The notes beneath the pieces were generated by a model. That model saw only the letters and a program-made list of their open reading frames with translations, had not been told where the DNA came from and did no database searches. Position numbers and translations under genes: made by a program. This document shows positions 1-6,798 of a DNA stretch of 21,169 nt, piece after piece. Each line of letters opens with the position of its first letter. Position 1 is the stretch's first letter. This DNA comes from Planctomycetes bacterium UBA7888 (GTDB lineage: Bacteria; Planctomycetota; UBA1135), in the NCBI GenBank assembly GCA_002500505.1, contig DLRM01000009.1, positions 1 through 21,169 of the forward strand. The letters run 5' to 3'.

Positions 1-25
1 AGCTCAAGGCTTAAGGAGTGCCGAG

Positions 26-478
26 TTAAATTTCCGCGCCACACTCCTGGCAAAACTTTGAATCTTCTTCATTCAACTTTTCGCAGGCTTGGCACTTAAT
101 CATAACCACTTTTTCTGACTTTCCGCCGATGCCACTCAAGTCGACATCAGCTTCCTCCAGAAAGTCTTTGGCCATGCCGCCAGCCATTCGACTGAATGGT
201 TCGATTTCTTCTCTAGCCCTCTCTGGATCAAGAACGGCACCAGACCCAGCCAATCCACGGGCACCGATGCCTCGAACTATGCCCCCTGCAATCAATAAGA
301 TAAACCCTCCAACAGCGGAAAAACCGAAAGACTTCGCATTTGAACCAAAATTAGAATGGTCACCAAAATTAGAGAAGATAAAGAAAAAGGATGACAAGAA
401 TAGGAGAAACCCGATTCCCATCAAAATCGTACCACTATAGAAAGCAACCTTTCTTCCGTCAGATATCTTTCTTGCCAT
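26..478 (-). CDS. Small membrane protein with C-terminal zinc ribbon
   Basis: I do not recognise a named family for this 150-residue protein. Two hydrophobic segments are visible, about residues 11-37 and 53-68, so the protein is probably a membrane hairpin. A polar stretch follows, then a C-terminal zinc ribbon made of two CxxC knuckles (C129/C132 and C143/C146, the second in the form FCQECG). Small bacterial proteins of this kind usually keep the zinc ribbon in the cytoplasm; its ligand or partner is unknown. The start is ATG, with no Shine-Dalgarno sequence in front of it. It lies downstream of the terminator that closes the preceding minus-strand gene, so it probably has its own promoter. 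The reading frame is secure; the function is open. Confidence 0.8.
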   Translation of the reverse strand: MARKISDGRKVAFYSGTILMGIGFLLFLSSFFFIFSNFGDHSNFGSNAKSFGFSAVGGFILLIAGGIVRGIGARGLAGSGAVLDPERAREEIEPFSRMAGGMAKDFLEEADVDLSGIGGKSEKVVMIKCQACEKLNEEDSKFCQECGAEI

Positions 479-554
479 GTTTTCTATGGATTACTTTGGT
501 TTATCGGTTTTAATCGCCCGGTCATTGTAGACGCAAGGCGAACTTGAAATCTAA

Positions 555-576
555 TGAAGGGCAACAAAGCCCTTCA
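555..576 (-). terminator. Hairpin terminator after the secreted-protein gene
   Basis: A perfect 8-bp inverted repeat (TGAAGGGC / GCCCTTCA) with a 6-nt loop starts seven bases after the TAA of the minus-strand gene ending at 584. On the minus strand it is followed by TTAGATTT, a weak rather than uniform T-tract. Position and symmetry fit an intrinsic terminator for the upstream minus-strand cluster. Confidence 0.6.
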
Positions 577-583
577 GCCGTAC

Positions 584-1558
584 TTACTGAACAGATGTAG
601 CAACAACAGGTGTCGTAAGTCCCATTTGGCATGCCTGAAACCAAACAGAGAGCCCAGAAGCGTTGGGCACCTGTAATGTCCAAGAGCAATTTCCTGCAGC
701 GTCTGTAACGCTCGTAGAAACCGGAATCGGAGACTGCAAATCAAGCTGGATATGCAAAGGAGCAATAGGGGTCGTGCCCAATCCTTGAACGCTAGCACCA
801 AGCCAAGTGGTACTTTGAGCAATGCCGCCACTGTAATCAAACGTAGCTTGCTGACCTGCAACCAAGGCTGGAACATTCAAACTTGGTGAAACGCCTGGAA
901 TTAGGGCTTCGCAAGGAATTAAGCCAGAACAGTCAACCGCCAAACTCATTCCGCCATAGGAATCTGCCCATCGCAAATCAAAATCCAAAATAGCCTCGAC
1001 CTTTCCGCCATATTGTTTAATTCTTCCTGGAATCTGAAACGGGTCCGAGCCAAGAGAAGCCATTGGCCAAATAGTCGTTACACCAAGACTGATGATTTCG
1101 ATTTCTCCATTTGTAAAAGAGATAATTGCATCAGCCATAAAATTACCAGTGGCTGAATCGATTGGAAATGGAAGGCCACTGAAATAAAACTCAAGGTCGC
1201 GGGCATATACATCCACGAGGTGAGGCAGGAAGGGGAGTGGATTCGGAATCCAGCCGTGGACTAGAGGCGTCATGACCAAGGGGCCTGTACTTGCTTCCCT
1301 CAACTGTCCTGTCAGAAACGGTTCCACAGGCGAAGTAACCTCAAAACCAATCTCGCCAGGAATGTCAAAATAATCGTCACCGTCTAGCTTGCCGAAAAGA
1401 GTATGCATTGCAAAGTCAACTCTTGATCCACCTGCTGGCTGTGACATATCGTAGATATGGGAAGACTGTGCGGAAATTGCGGATGCGAGAAAGACGGCGG
1501 TTGTGGCGAGGCGGATTAACATGAGAGAAGGATTCAAAACACTTTTGAACCAGTTCAT
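584..1558 (-). CDS. Secreted protein of unknown function with planctomycete-type C-terminal tail
   Basis: From the ATG chosen here the protein has 324 residues. The frame is open upstream to a GTG at 1621, and another ATG at 1522 would give a classic 18-residue signal peptide (MLIRLATTAVFLASAISA then QSS). In either case the protein has a signal peptide with cleavage near AISA-QS and is exported. The body is beta-rich, with no catalytic motif I recognise. The last 100 or so residues look like a separate beta-sandwich: a strand series of the form LxLxxP, then DxxG, then LQVPN, then GLSVWFQA. Very similar spacing closes the secreted metallopeptidase two genes upstream. Paired cysteines (the DCSGLIPC segment, and in NCSW and FQAC) may form disulfides. 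It is the last gene before a terminator, 84-147 bases after the oxidoreductase gene depending on the start. Function unknown. Confidence 0.75.
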   Translation of the reverse strand: MNWFKSVLNPSLMLIRLATTAVFLASAISAQSSHIYDMSQPAGGSRVDFAMHTLFGKLDGDDYFDIPGEIGFEVTSPVEPFLTGQLREASTGPLVMTPLVHGWIPNPLPFLPHLVDVYARDLEFYFSGLPFPIDSATGNFMADAIISFTNGEIEIISLGVTTIWPMASLGSDPFQIPGRIKQYGGKVEAILDFDLRWADSYGGMSLAVDCSGLIPCEALIPGVSPSLNVPALVAGQQATFDYSGGIAQSTTWLGASVQGLGTTPIAPLHIQLDLQSPIPVSTSVTDAAGNCSWTLQVPNASGLSVWFQACQMGLTTPVVATSVQ

Positions 1559-1705
1559 TCTACTAAAAACCGCTTGGAGCTTCGCCCAAAACCACAACCT
1601 TTGCTTGTCTTCAGCCCCCACTTCATAAGCCTAAATTCACAGGAAAGTACTGCCCCTGACCCCGCCCTCTCAATAAGGTTTCGAAAAGGGGCCGAATCTA
1701 CAACT

Positions 1706-3304
1706 CTAAATCAGTCTTCGGTAAATCCGCCAGTCTAAGGAAGCGGCCGTAAGGCAACCTGCCATCATCGCACCGACTACCCCAAGGCTAAAGGGGTCAA
1801 CCCCAGTCAAATGAAGCCCTCGTAATGGAGTACGAGAACGCAATGCAGAGCACCCATATCGGTCTGGCGTTGCGGCCAATCCATAAATTGCCCCCTGCGA
1901 GGCATTTGCAAAATGAGACGCAGAAAGCGGCGTCGAGAGGTCGGCGTAGACCATGTGCTGCATGACATCTGGAATCACTTCCCTTAGCTGGCTCAACATT
2001 CGCTCCTTTAGAGCCTCCTTGAATAGTTTGTAGTCCTCGCTTCGGTTTCCGTATTCCGATTCTCTCCAACGCTCAAACAAATCCCAAGGGACAAAAGTGA
2101 CACACTCGCCTGTTTGGATTCCCTCTGGGCCAGAATTGTGTTTTGGATTTTTCAAAGAAGGGAACGAAACATAAAGAATCGGCGCCTTTTCTTCGGAATC
2201 TTCAGCATTCCAATATTGTGTCGTTTCTTCCCAAGTCCTAAAAAACCAGCGGTTCGCCCTTGATGCTCCAGCCTTGGCAATATCGCCTTTAAAACCGAGG
2301 TTTAAACACAAGTAAGACGGGGAATCTTGGATGCTCAAAATTTCCTGGCCCCACCTTGAGGTTCGCAGTTTCTCGGAAACCAATTTCCCAACTGTGGTCT
2401 TTGCTCCTGCTGCAGAAATCACTTTATTGGCAGGAATTTCGGTCCCATCCGCTAGCTTTACGCCCACGACACGATTGCCCTTCTCCAGGACTTCGGAAAC
2501 TTCGGCCCGAACAACACATTCCCCGCCTGCTGCGCGAATCTGAGCAAGCATTCCTTCGGCAAAAACTTTTGCACCACCAACAGGATACCAAGCACCATTT
2601 CTAAAATGAGATTGAACCAAGGCTTGAACGGGAAAACTCGATCGGTCAACCGTCTCTCCTATGTAACCCCACTGCCCCGCTAAGACCAAACGCAACCGAC
2701 CTTCAATGCCTAACTCGTCAAACACCTCGCTCGTAGTCATCCCCCACCAATCTCGATAAAAGAGATGTTGAACCCAAGTTAGGATTCGCGCCAAGCCAAA
2801 AGGAAGACTTTTGCACGCATAGAAAAGCTGAGAGTATTTGGAAACTTTTCTGACAAGTTTCAGATAAGCATCAATCTTATCCTGCTGTTCGGGGAAGGAC
2901 GTTATTAAGGATTCCCGAAACCCTTTTCGGGTTGAAGGGAAATCAATATTGAACTCGTCTGGAAAATGAAATCGGTCATAAGGATCTCCAAGGGGTTCCA
3001 TTTCTACGGATCCGGCCGTCAACCAATCCAATATCTTTCGTGGAACATCGCAAGGGCGCATTTCTCCAATTGCATGCACCCCTACATCCCACTCGAATTC
3101 CTTCCTGGCAAACATGTGCGTGTAGCCGCCAGGAACAAAGTGGCGCTCTAAAACAAGAACTCTATTACCTTGATTCGCTAACGCAGCTGCACAGGAAAGA
3201 CCACCCATCCCAGACCCAACAACAATGGCATCCCACTGGGACTGAGGGCAATCAGGCCAAACCCGAAAAAGTTTGGCCCCATTTTGTTTTGGAATGACAG
3301 ACAC
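1706..3304 (-). CDS. FAD-dependent oxidoreductase of the phytoene desaturase / RetSat / CrtISO type
   Basis: The protein has 532 residues. An N-terminal Rossmann FAD-binding motif is visible at about residues 27-40 (VVGSGMGGLSCA, with G30, G32 and G35), and the acidic end of the second strand is E53 in VLERH. The following VPGGYTH and the DVGVHAIG segment are characteristic of the carotenoid isomerase and retinol saturase branch rather than of bacterial CrtI proper. The C-terminus carries the FAD-closing segment LHLTGVDPFSLGVVGAM. Members saturate, desaturate or isomerise polyene or other lipid-like substrates; the substrate here cannot be read from sequence. No phytoene synthase or other carotenoid gene is nearby. 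The start is GTG, because the next in-frame ATG is inside the FAD motif. It follows the metallopeptidase gene by 33 bases, so they are probably cotranscribed. Confidence 0.85.
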   Translation of the reverse strand: MSVIPKQNGAKLFRVWPDCPQSQWDAIVVGSGMGGLSCAAALANQGNRVLVLERHFVPGGYTHMFARKEFEWDVGVHAIGEMRPCDVPRKILDWLTAGSVEMEPLGDPYDRFHFPDEFNIDFPSTRKGFRESLITSFPEQQDKIDAYLKLVRKVSKYSQLFYACKSLPFGLARILTWVQHLFYRDWWGMTTSEVFDELGIEGRLRLVLAGQWGYIGETVDRSSFPVQALVQSHFRNGAWYPVGGAKVFAEGMLAQIRAAGGECVVRAEVSEVLEKGNRVVGVKLADGTEIPANKVISAAGAKTTVGKLVSEKLRTSRWGQEILSIQDSPSYLCLNLGFKGDIAKAGASRANRWFFRTWEETTQYWNAEDSEEKAPILYVSFPSLKNPKHNSGPEGIQTGECVTFVPWDLFERWRESEYGNRSEDYKLFKEALKERMLSQLREVIPDVMQHMVYADLSTPLSASHFANASQGAIYGLAATPDRYGCSALRSRTPLRGLHLTGVDPFSLGVVGAMMAGCLTAASLDWRIYRRLI

Positions 3305-3337
3305 GCCGCTCAGAATAGCTTCGCGCCGACTCCTTGA

Positions 3338-5155
3338 TTAGTACGGTCCGCCGCGAACTGCGCAGGGTTTAGAAATGCCCAGAATAGTTGTAGGCCCCGA
3401 AAGGACTGCGGATTGGAAAACGACCGGGACAGCGACTTGAACCTGCATTGGCAAGCTCAAAGAAAAGCCCCCCTGACCAGACCCGTTTAGGGTTCCGTTC
3501 ATGCCCGAGATTGTTGAAGGCACCCACAACAAGTCCAGGCCAACATGAATGTCGACGTTGTACGCACCGCCGAGATGTCGAAAGCCCGGCTGGAGAGAAA
3601 CGAGGGTTCGGTAGGGCCGGCCGGGATGGCTACTGGCAGTCAAAGTGAAATTTACGGTTTTGCCTGGAGTCGGCGACGAGTCAGAAGGCATTAAAGTTAT
3701 GTCGCTCGAGCCAAGCGATTTGATTCCGCGCTTATGCAAAGCCCATTCGATGTAAGGAGTCCAAGCACCATTGTTGAGCTGCTGGTCTGCGGTCAACAAC
3801 CAATTTCCACCCGTTGGCATGTTGGTTCCATTGGACTGAAGACTCATAGCTTCAACAATGATTTCGTCGGCGGCTTCACGACCTAATCCCATTCGCATAT
3901 CCCAAAGCATGGCCGACCAGATTTCTCCATCGTCATGAACCCAACCGTTCAGGTCGTTGGGGTAACGCTTCTCGCCGTCAACACGGCGAAGGTAGTGAAG
4001 GGAACCGCCGGTGTATGAAACAGCATCCCATTCGCCGACCAAGGCGTCGTCGTAGAAACTTGCAGCAAAGTAGTCGCCGTAGCCCTCAGACATTCCGCCA
4101 TTTTGACCACCACCAATTCCACCTTGTACATCATCATGCAAAGCGTGGCCATATTCATGAACAATAATGTCGGCATCTTCGGCGTCATCAACTCCGCCAT
4201 GCCCATAGGTGATAATGCGGCTGCCCATGTCATACCAGGAGTTGTCAGAAGAAGTCCCATTCACATCAGCTTTCTGTTGGCGGTGATTGGCATTGTTATG
4301 ACCAATCGCTTGTAGATACCGCTGGAACATGTCAGTGTGGTAATAAGTCATCACTTCTTCGAAACCGTCAGGATTTCTTTGGTAAAAGAATTGAAGGTTT
4401 GTTTCCTTTACTCGGCCCGAAGTCGGGGAAGTAGAGCACCATGGACCTGTGAGATAACCTGTCCCATCTAAGTCCTTCAACACAACCGTGAAGTACTCCG
4501 AGGCAGGGACGGCAGAGTTGCTGTCGTTGGAATCTTTAAGATTATGGTTTCCCGAAGTTTGAACTGGATTTGGAATGAAAACATCACCACTTCCATCCGC
4601 ACGGCCACCATGCTGGCGAACCCGCAAATCACGCACTTCCAAAACTTCGCCGGTTTCGGCATTCACGCGGGTGTCCACATGCCAAGTTCCGTCGGCGACT
4701 ACCTTAGTACGAATATCCCAAACAAGATCTTGTCCAAGCCAAGCCAAGCGACTTCCTTGAATCGAATGATATTGCTCAGCAGGCTGAGCCAGGATGGCCG
4801 TGGCTTCAGCAGAACCCTGGCTGACAAGAGAGCTTGGCATGCGAGCATCGGACAGGTCGCGTGCCTGGCCTTCAACAATCGCAGAACCGTCGCGGAACAA
4901 AACAACCTTGACGGTTTCGGCCAGCACCGGGTGCCCAAGAACCAAACGGTCGAAGGTCACGCGGTCGGCAGTTTTGGACCAACCAAGGTCGCGATCTAAT
5001 TGAAGCTCTCCGCGAAGCCCCTCGGTGTCGAGAAAGCGTTGGCCAATGGACTCAAACCGTTCAATGCGTTCGACCGGAAAGCCTTGTGTAGAAGGGAGTT
5101 CCAGCTGCGCAGGGCTTTGCTGGGAAAAAACGAGGGGAATGAGTGCAAGTAGCAT
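3338..5155 (-). CDS. Secreted zinc metallopeptidase, M36/thermolysin-like, with FTP and PepSY regions
   Basis: This 605-residue protein begins with a short, uncharged signal-like segment (residues 1-12). The ATG is directly preceded by an in-frame TAA, so no longer start exists. Residues about 50-105 resemble the fungalysin/thermolysin propeptide (FTP) and about 135-180 a PepSY domain, both of which act as intramolecular chaperone and inhibitor in this family. The catalytic centre is HEYGH (H333, E334, H337), and E357 in GGMSEGYGD is the expected third zinc ligand, 20 residues on. The last 115 or so residues are a separate beta-rich domain (a PGKTVNFTL strand, later GTLNGSGQGGF, then VPVVFQSA) matching the tail of the secreted protein two genes downstream. 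It probably degrades extracellular protein. Proteolytic trimming of both ends during maturation is likely but inferred. It lies 57 bases after hutH. Confidence 0.88.
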   Translation of the reverse strand: MLLALIPLVFSQQSPAQLELPSTQGFPVERIERFESIGQRFLDTEGLRGELQLDRDLGWSKTADRVTFDRLVLGHPVLAETVKVVLFRDGSAIVEGQARDLSDARMPSSLVSQGSAEATAILAQPAEQYHSIQGSRLAWLGQDLVWDIRTKVVADGTWHVDTRVNAETGEVLEVRDLRVRQHGGRADGSGDVFIPNPVQTSGNHNLKDSNDSNSAVPASEYFTVVLKDLDGTGYLTGPWCSTSPTSGRVKETNLQFFYQRNPDGFEEVMTYYHTDMFQRYLQAIGHNNANHRQQKADVNGTSSDNSWYDMGSRIITYGHGGVDDAEDADIIVHEYGHALHDDVQGGIGGGQNGGMSEGYGDYFAASFYDDALVGEWDAVSYTGGSLHYLRRVDGEKRYPNDLNGWVHDDGEIWSAMLWDMRMGLGREAADEIIVEAMSLQSNGTNMPTGGNWLLTADQQLNNGAWTPYIEWALHKRGIKSLGSSDITLMPSDSSPTPGKTVNFTLTASSHPGRPYRTLVSLQPGFRHLGGAYNVDIHVGLDLLWVPSTISGMNGTLNGSGQGGFSLSLPMQVQVAVPVVFQSAVLSGPTTILGISKPCAVRGGPY

Positions 5156-5212
5156 TTACTCACTCTAAGGCAAAAAATGAGTTTCGTCCCCCTAAATCCT
5201 CGTAAAAGCGAA

Positions 5213-6748
5213 CTAGGTTTTTAGTTCGCCAGCAACGTCTTCACCAGCCCGAACAACCGAACCTGAGCGAACTAATTCATGTACTTTGTCTAACTCTGGC
5301 GCCAAGTAACGATCATTTTTAAGTCGAGGAAAATGCTTACGTACCAATTCGTATGCCGCCTGAGCACCGACCCCTGCAGCAGTCTCATGGTTAAACTCCC
5401 GCGCCTGAGCAGCACAATAAAGCTCAATCGCAAGAATGCGTTCGGTATTCTCCACGGCTTGCCTTAATTTCCTAGCAGCATGGTTCGCCATCGAGACATG
5501 GTCCTCTTGATCTGCGCTTGTCGGAATCGTGTCGGCACTCGCCGGATGAGCCAAAACTTTGTTCTCCGAACAAAGTGCAGCAGCAGCTACTTGTGGCATC
5601 ATAAGCCCAGAATTAATTCCGGGTTTGAAACTCAAGAAGGCCGGAAGTTCATGGTTCATCGCCGGATTAATTAATGTTGCAGTGCGACGCTCGGACATAT
5701 TTCCCCATGAGCAAAGAGCATTTGCGACAAAGTCCAAAGGGAGCGCAATGGGTTGCCCATGGAAGTTTCCCGCCGAGACTGTTCCTCTTCCCGGGAACAC
5801 AAGAGGATTGTCTGTTGCAGAATTCGCTTCGGTCAACAAAGCACCCTCTGCATACGCCAAAGCATCTTTTGCCGCGCCGTGAACCTGCGGCATACATCGG
5901 AAGGAATACGGGTCTTGGACTCTTCCACAATCCTTGTGTAGCCCTACGACTTCAGAACCGCGCAACAAACTCCGTAAGTTATTTGCGGTTCTCCGCGCAC
6001 CAGAGTGTGCACGAACGCGAGTCACTCTTGAGGCAAAGGGAGCATGGCTTCCCATCAAAGCTTCGGTCGACAAAGCACCAACAATATCAGCAGTTTTTGA
6101 AAGGTTTCTTATCCGAGAGAGGGCGCACAAGCCAACTGCGTTACTGATTTGCACTCCATTAATCAGAGCCAAGCCCTCTTTCGCGGCAAGCTGTATCGGT
6201 TCAATCCCAACCTTCTTCAATGCTCGCTTTGATTTTAAAACCCCACCATTTTCAGTGACGATTTCTCCTGCACCAATCACGGGCAAAGCGAGGTGCGCAA
6301 GGGGAGCTAGATCGCCACATGCGCCAACACTCCCTTGCTCAGGGACTCGTGGCAACCAACCCAATTCAAAAAGTCGCATAAACCATCGGATTAACCGTGG
6401 CCGAACACCTGAATTCCCTTTACACAAGGAATGCATGCGCAGAAGAAGTGCCAGTCTCTTTTCCTGCTCTGGCATGTCCGGTCCGGAACCAACTGCATGT
6501 GAAAGGAGCAGGTTGCTCTGAAGAGTGGAAACATCCTTTAAGGGAATACTCTCCGAGGCAAGGAGACCAAAGCCGGTATTCACTCCATAGACAGGTTTTC
6601 CAGCCTCCACAATCTTCTCGATTTCGGAACGCGATTCGCGGACCCGAGCTTGGGCGGCGCGCCCAAACTTCAGTTTCACTTTTTCGCCACGGGCAACAGC
6701 CCAGACATCCGAAGCAGGAAGATTTTCGCCAAGGGAGATGGTCAGCAT
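5213..6748 (-). CDS. hutH: Histidine ammonia-lyase with Ala-Cys-Gly MIO triad
   Basis: The predicted 511-residue enzyme deaminates L-histidine to urocanate and ammonia, the first step of histidine catabolism, in the cytoplasm. Family motifs appear in order: YGVNTGFG (Y54), LSHAVGSG (S83, H84), GSVGACGDLAPLAH, LINGVQ (N197), QDPYSFRC (Q278, Y281, R284), GNFHGQP (F329) and QEDHVSM (E415). Ser-His at 83-84 is the histidine-type selectivity pair; tyrosine lyases have His-Leu and phenylalanine lyases Phe-Leu. The oddity is the cofactor triad at 143-145: Ala-Cys-Gly instead of Ala-Ser-Gly, from codon TGT (complement of 6317-6319). Every other catalytic residue is kept, so the enzyme is probably active. 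ATG at 6748 aligns with the usual start; a GTG at 6766 is the only longer choice because TGA precedes it. No hutU, hutI or hutG is present in the window. Confidence 0.93.
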   Translation of the reverse strand: MLTISLGENLPASDVWAVARGEKVKLKFGRAAQARVRESRSEIEKIVEAGKPVYGVNTGFGLLASESIPLKDVSTLQSNLLLSHAVGSGPDMPEQEKRLALLLRMHSLCKGNSGVRPRLIRWFMRLFELGWLPRVPEQGSVGACGDLAPLAHLALPVIGAGEIVTENGGVLKSKRALKKVGIEPIQLAAKEGLALINGVQISNAVGLCALSRIRNLSKTADIVGALSTEALMGSHAPFASRVTRVRAHSGARRTANNLRSLLRGSEVVGLHKDCGRVQDPYSFRCMPQVHGAAKDALAYAEGALLTEANSATDNPLVFPGRGTVSAGNFHGQPIALPLDFVANALCSWGNMSERRTATLINPAMNHELPAFLSFKPGINSGLMMPQVAAAALCSENKVLAHPASADTIPTSADQEDHVSMANHAARKLRQAVENTERILAIELYCAAQAREFNHETAAGVGAQAAYELVRKHFPRLKNDRYLAPELDKVHELVRSGSVVRAGEDVAGELKT

Positions 6749-6798
6749 CGAATGAGATTCTAGCACTCACCCATAACAAGGAGGCCCTGGCCTTTGGT

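Noticed and set aside
524..529. TACAAT on the minus strand ahead of the zinc-ribbon gene as a -10 box
   Set aside because: No matching -35 hexamer at 16-18 bases, and promoter consensus for this lineage is not known to me; one hexamer alone is weak.
1652..1692. GCCCCT...AGGGGC pair between the oxidoreductase and the secreted-protein gene as a terminator
   Set aside because: Six-base arms with a loop near 29 nt and no T-tract; not convincing.
4544..4999. Plus-strand open frame of 151 codons opposite the metallopeptidase
   Set aside because: It is a shadow of the M36 gene, whose propeptide and catalytic motifs are clear; no family features in the plus-strand frame.
5934..6521. Plus-strand open frame of 195 codons opposite hutH
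   Set aside because: The hutH frame carries all lyase motifs here; the opposite frame is low-complexity Arg/Pro/Ser-rich with no domain.
1706..6748. Aryl-polyene or flexirubin pigment cluster, suggested by an ammonia-lyase plus a phytoene-desaturase-like gene
   Set aside because: No ketosynthase, acyl carrier protein, thioesterase or CoA ligase is present, and the lyase has the Ser-His pair of histidine enzymes rather than the His-Leu pair of tyrosine lyases.
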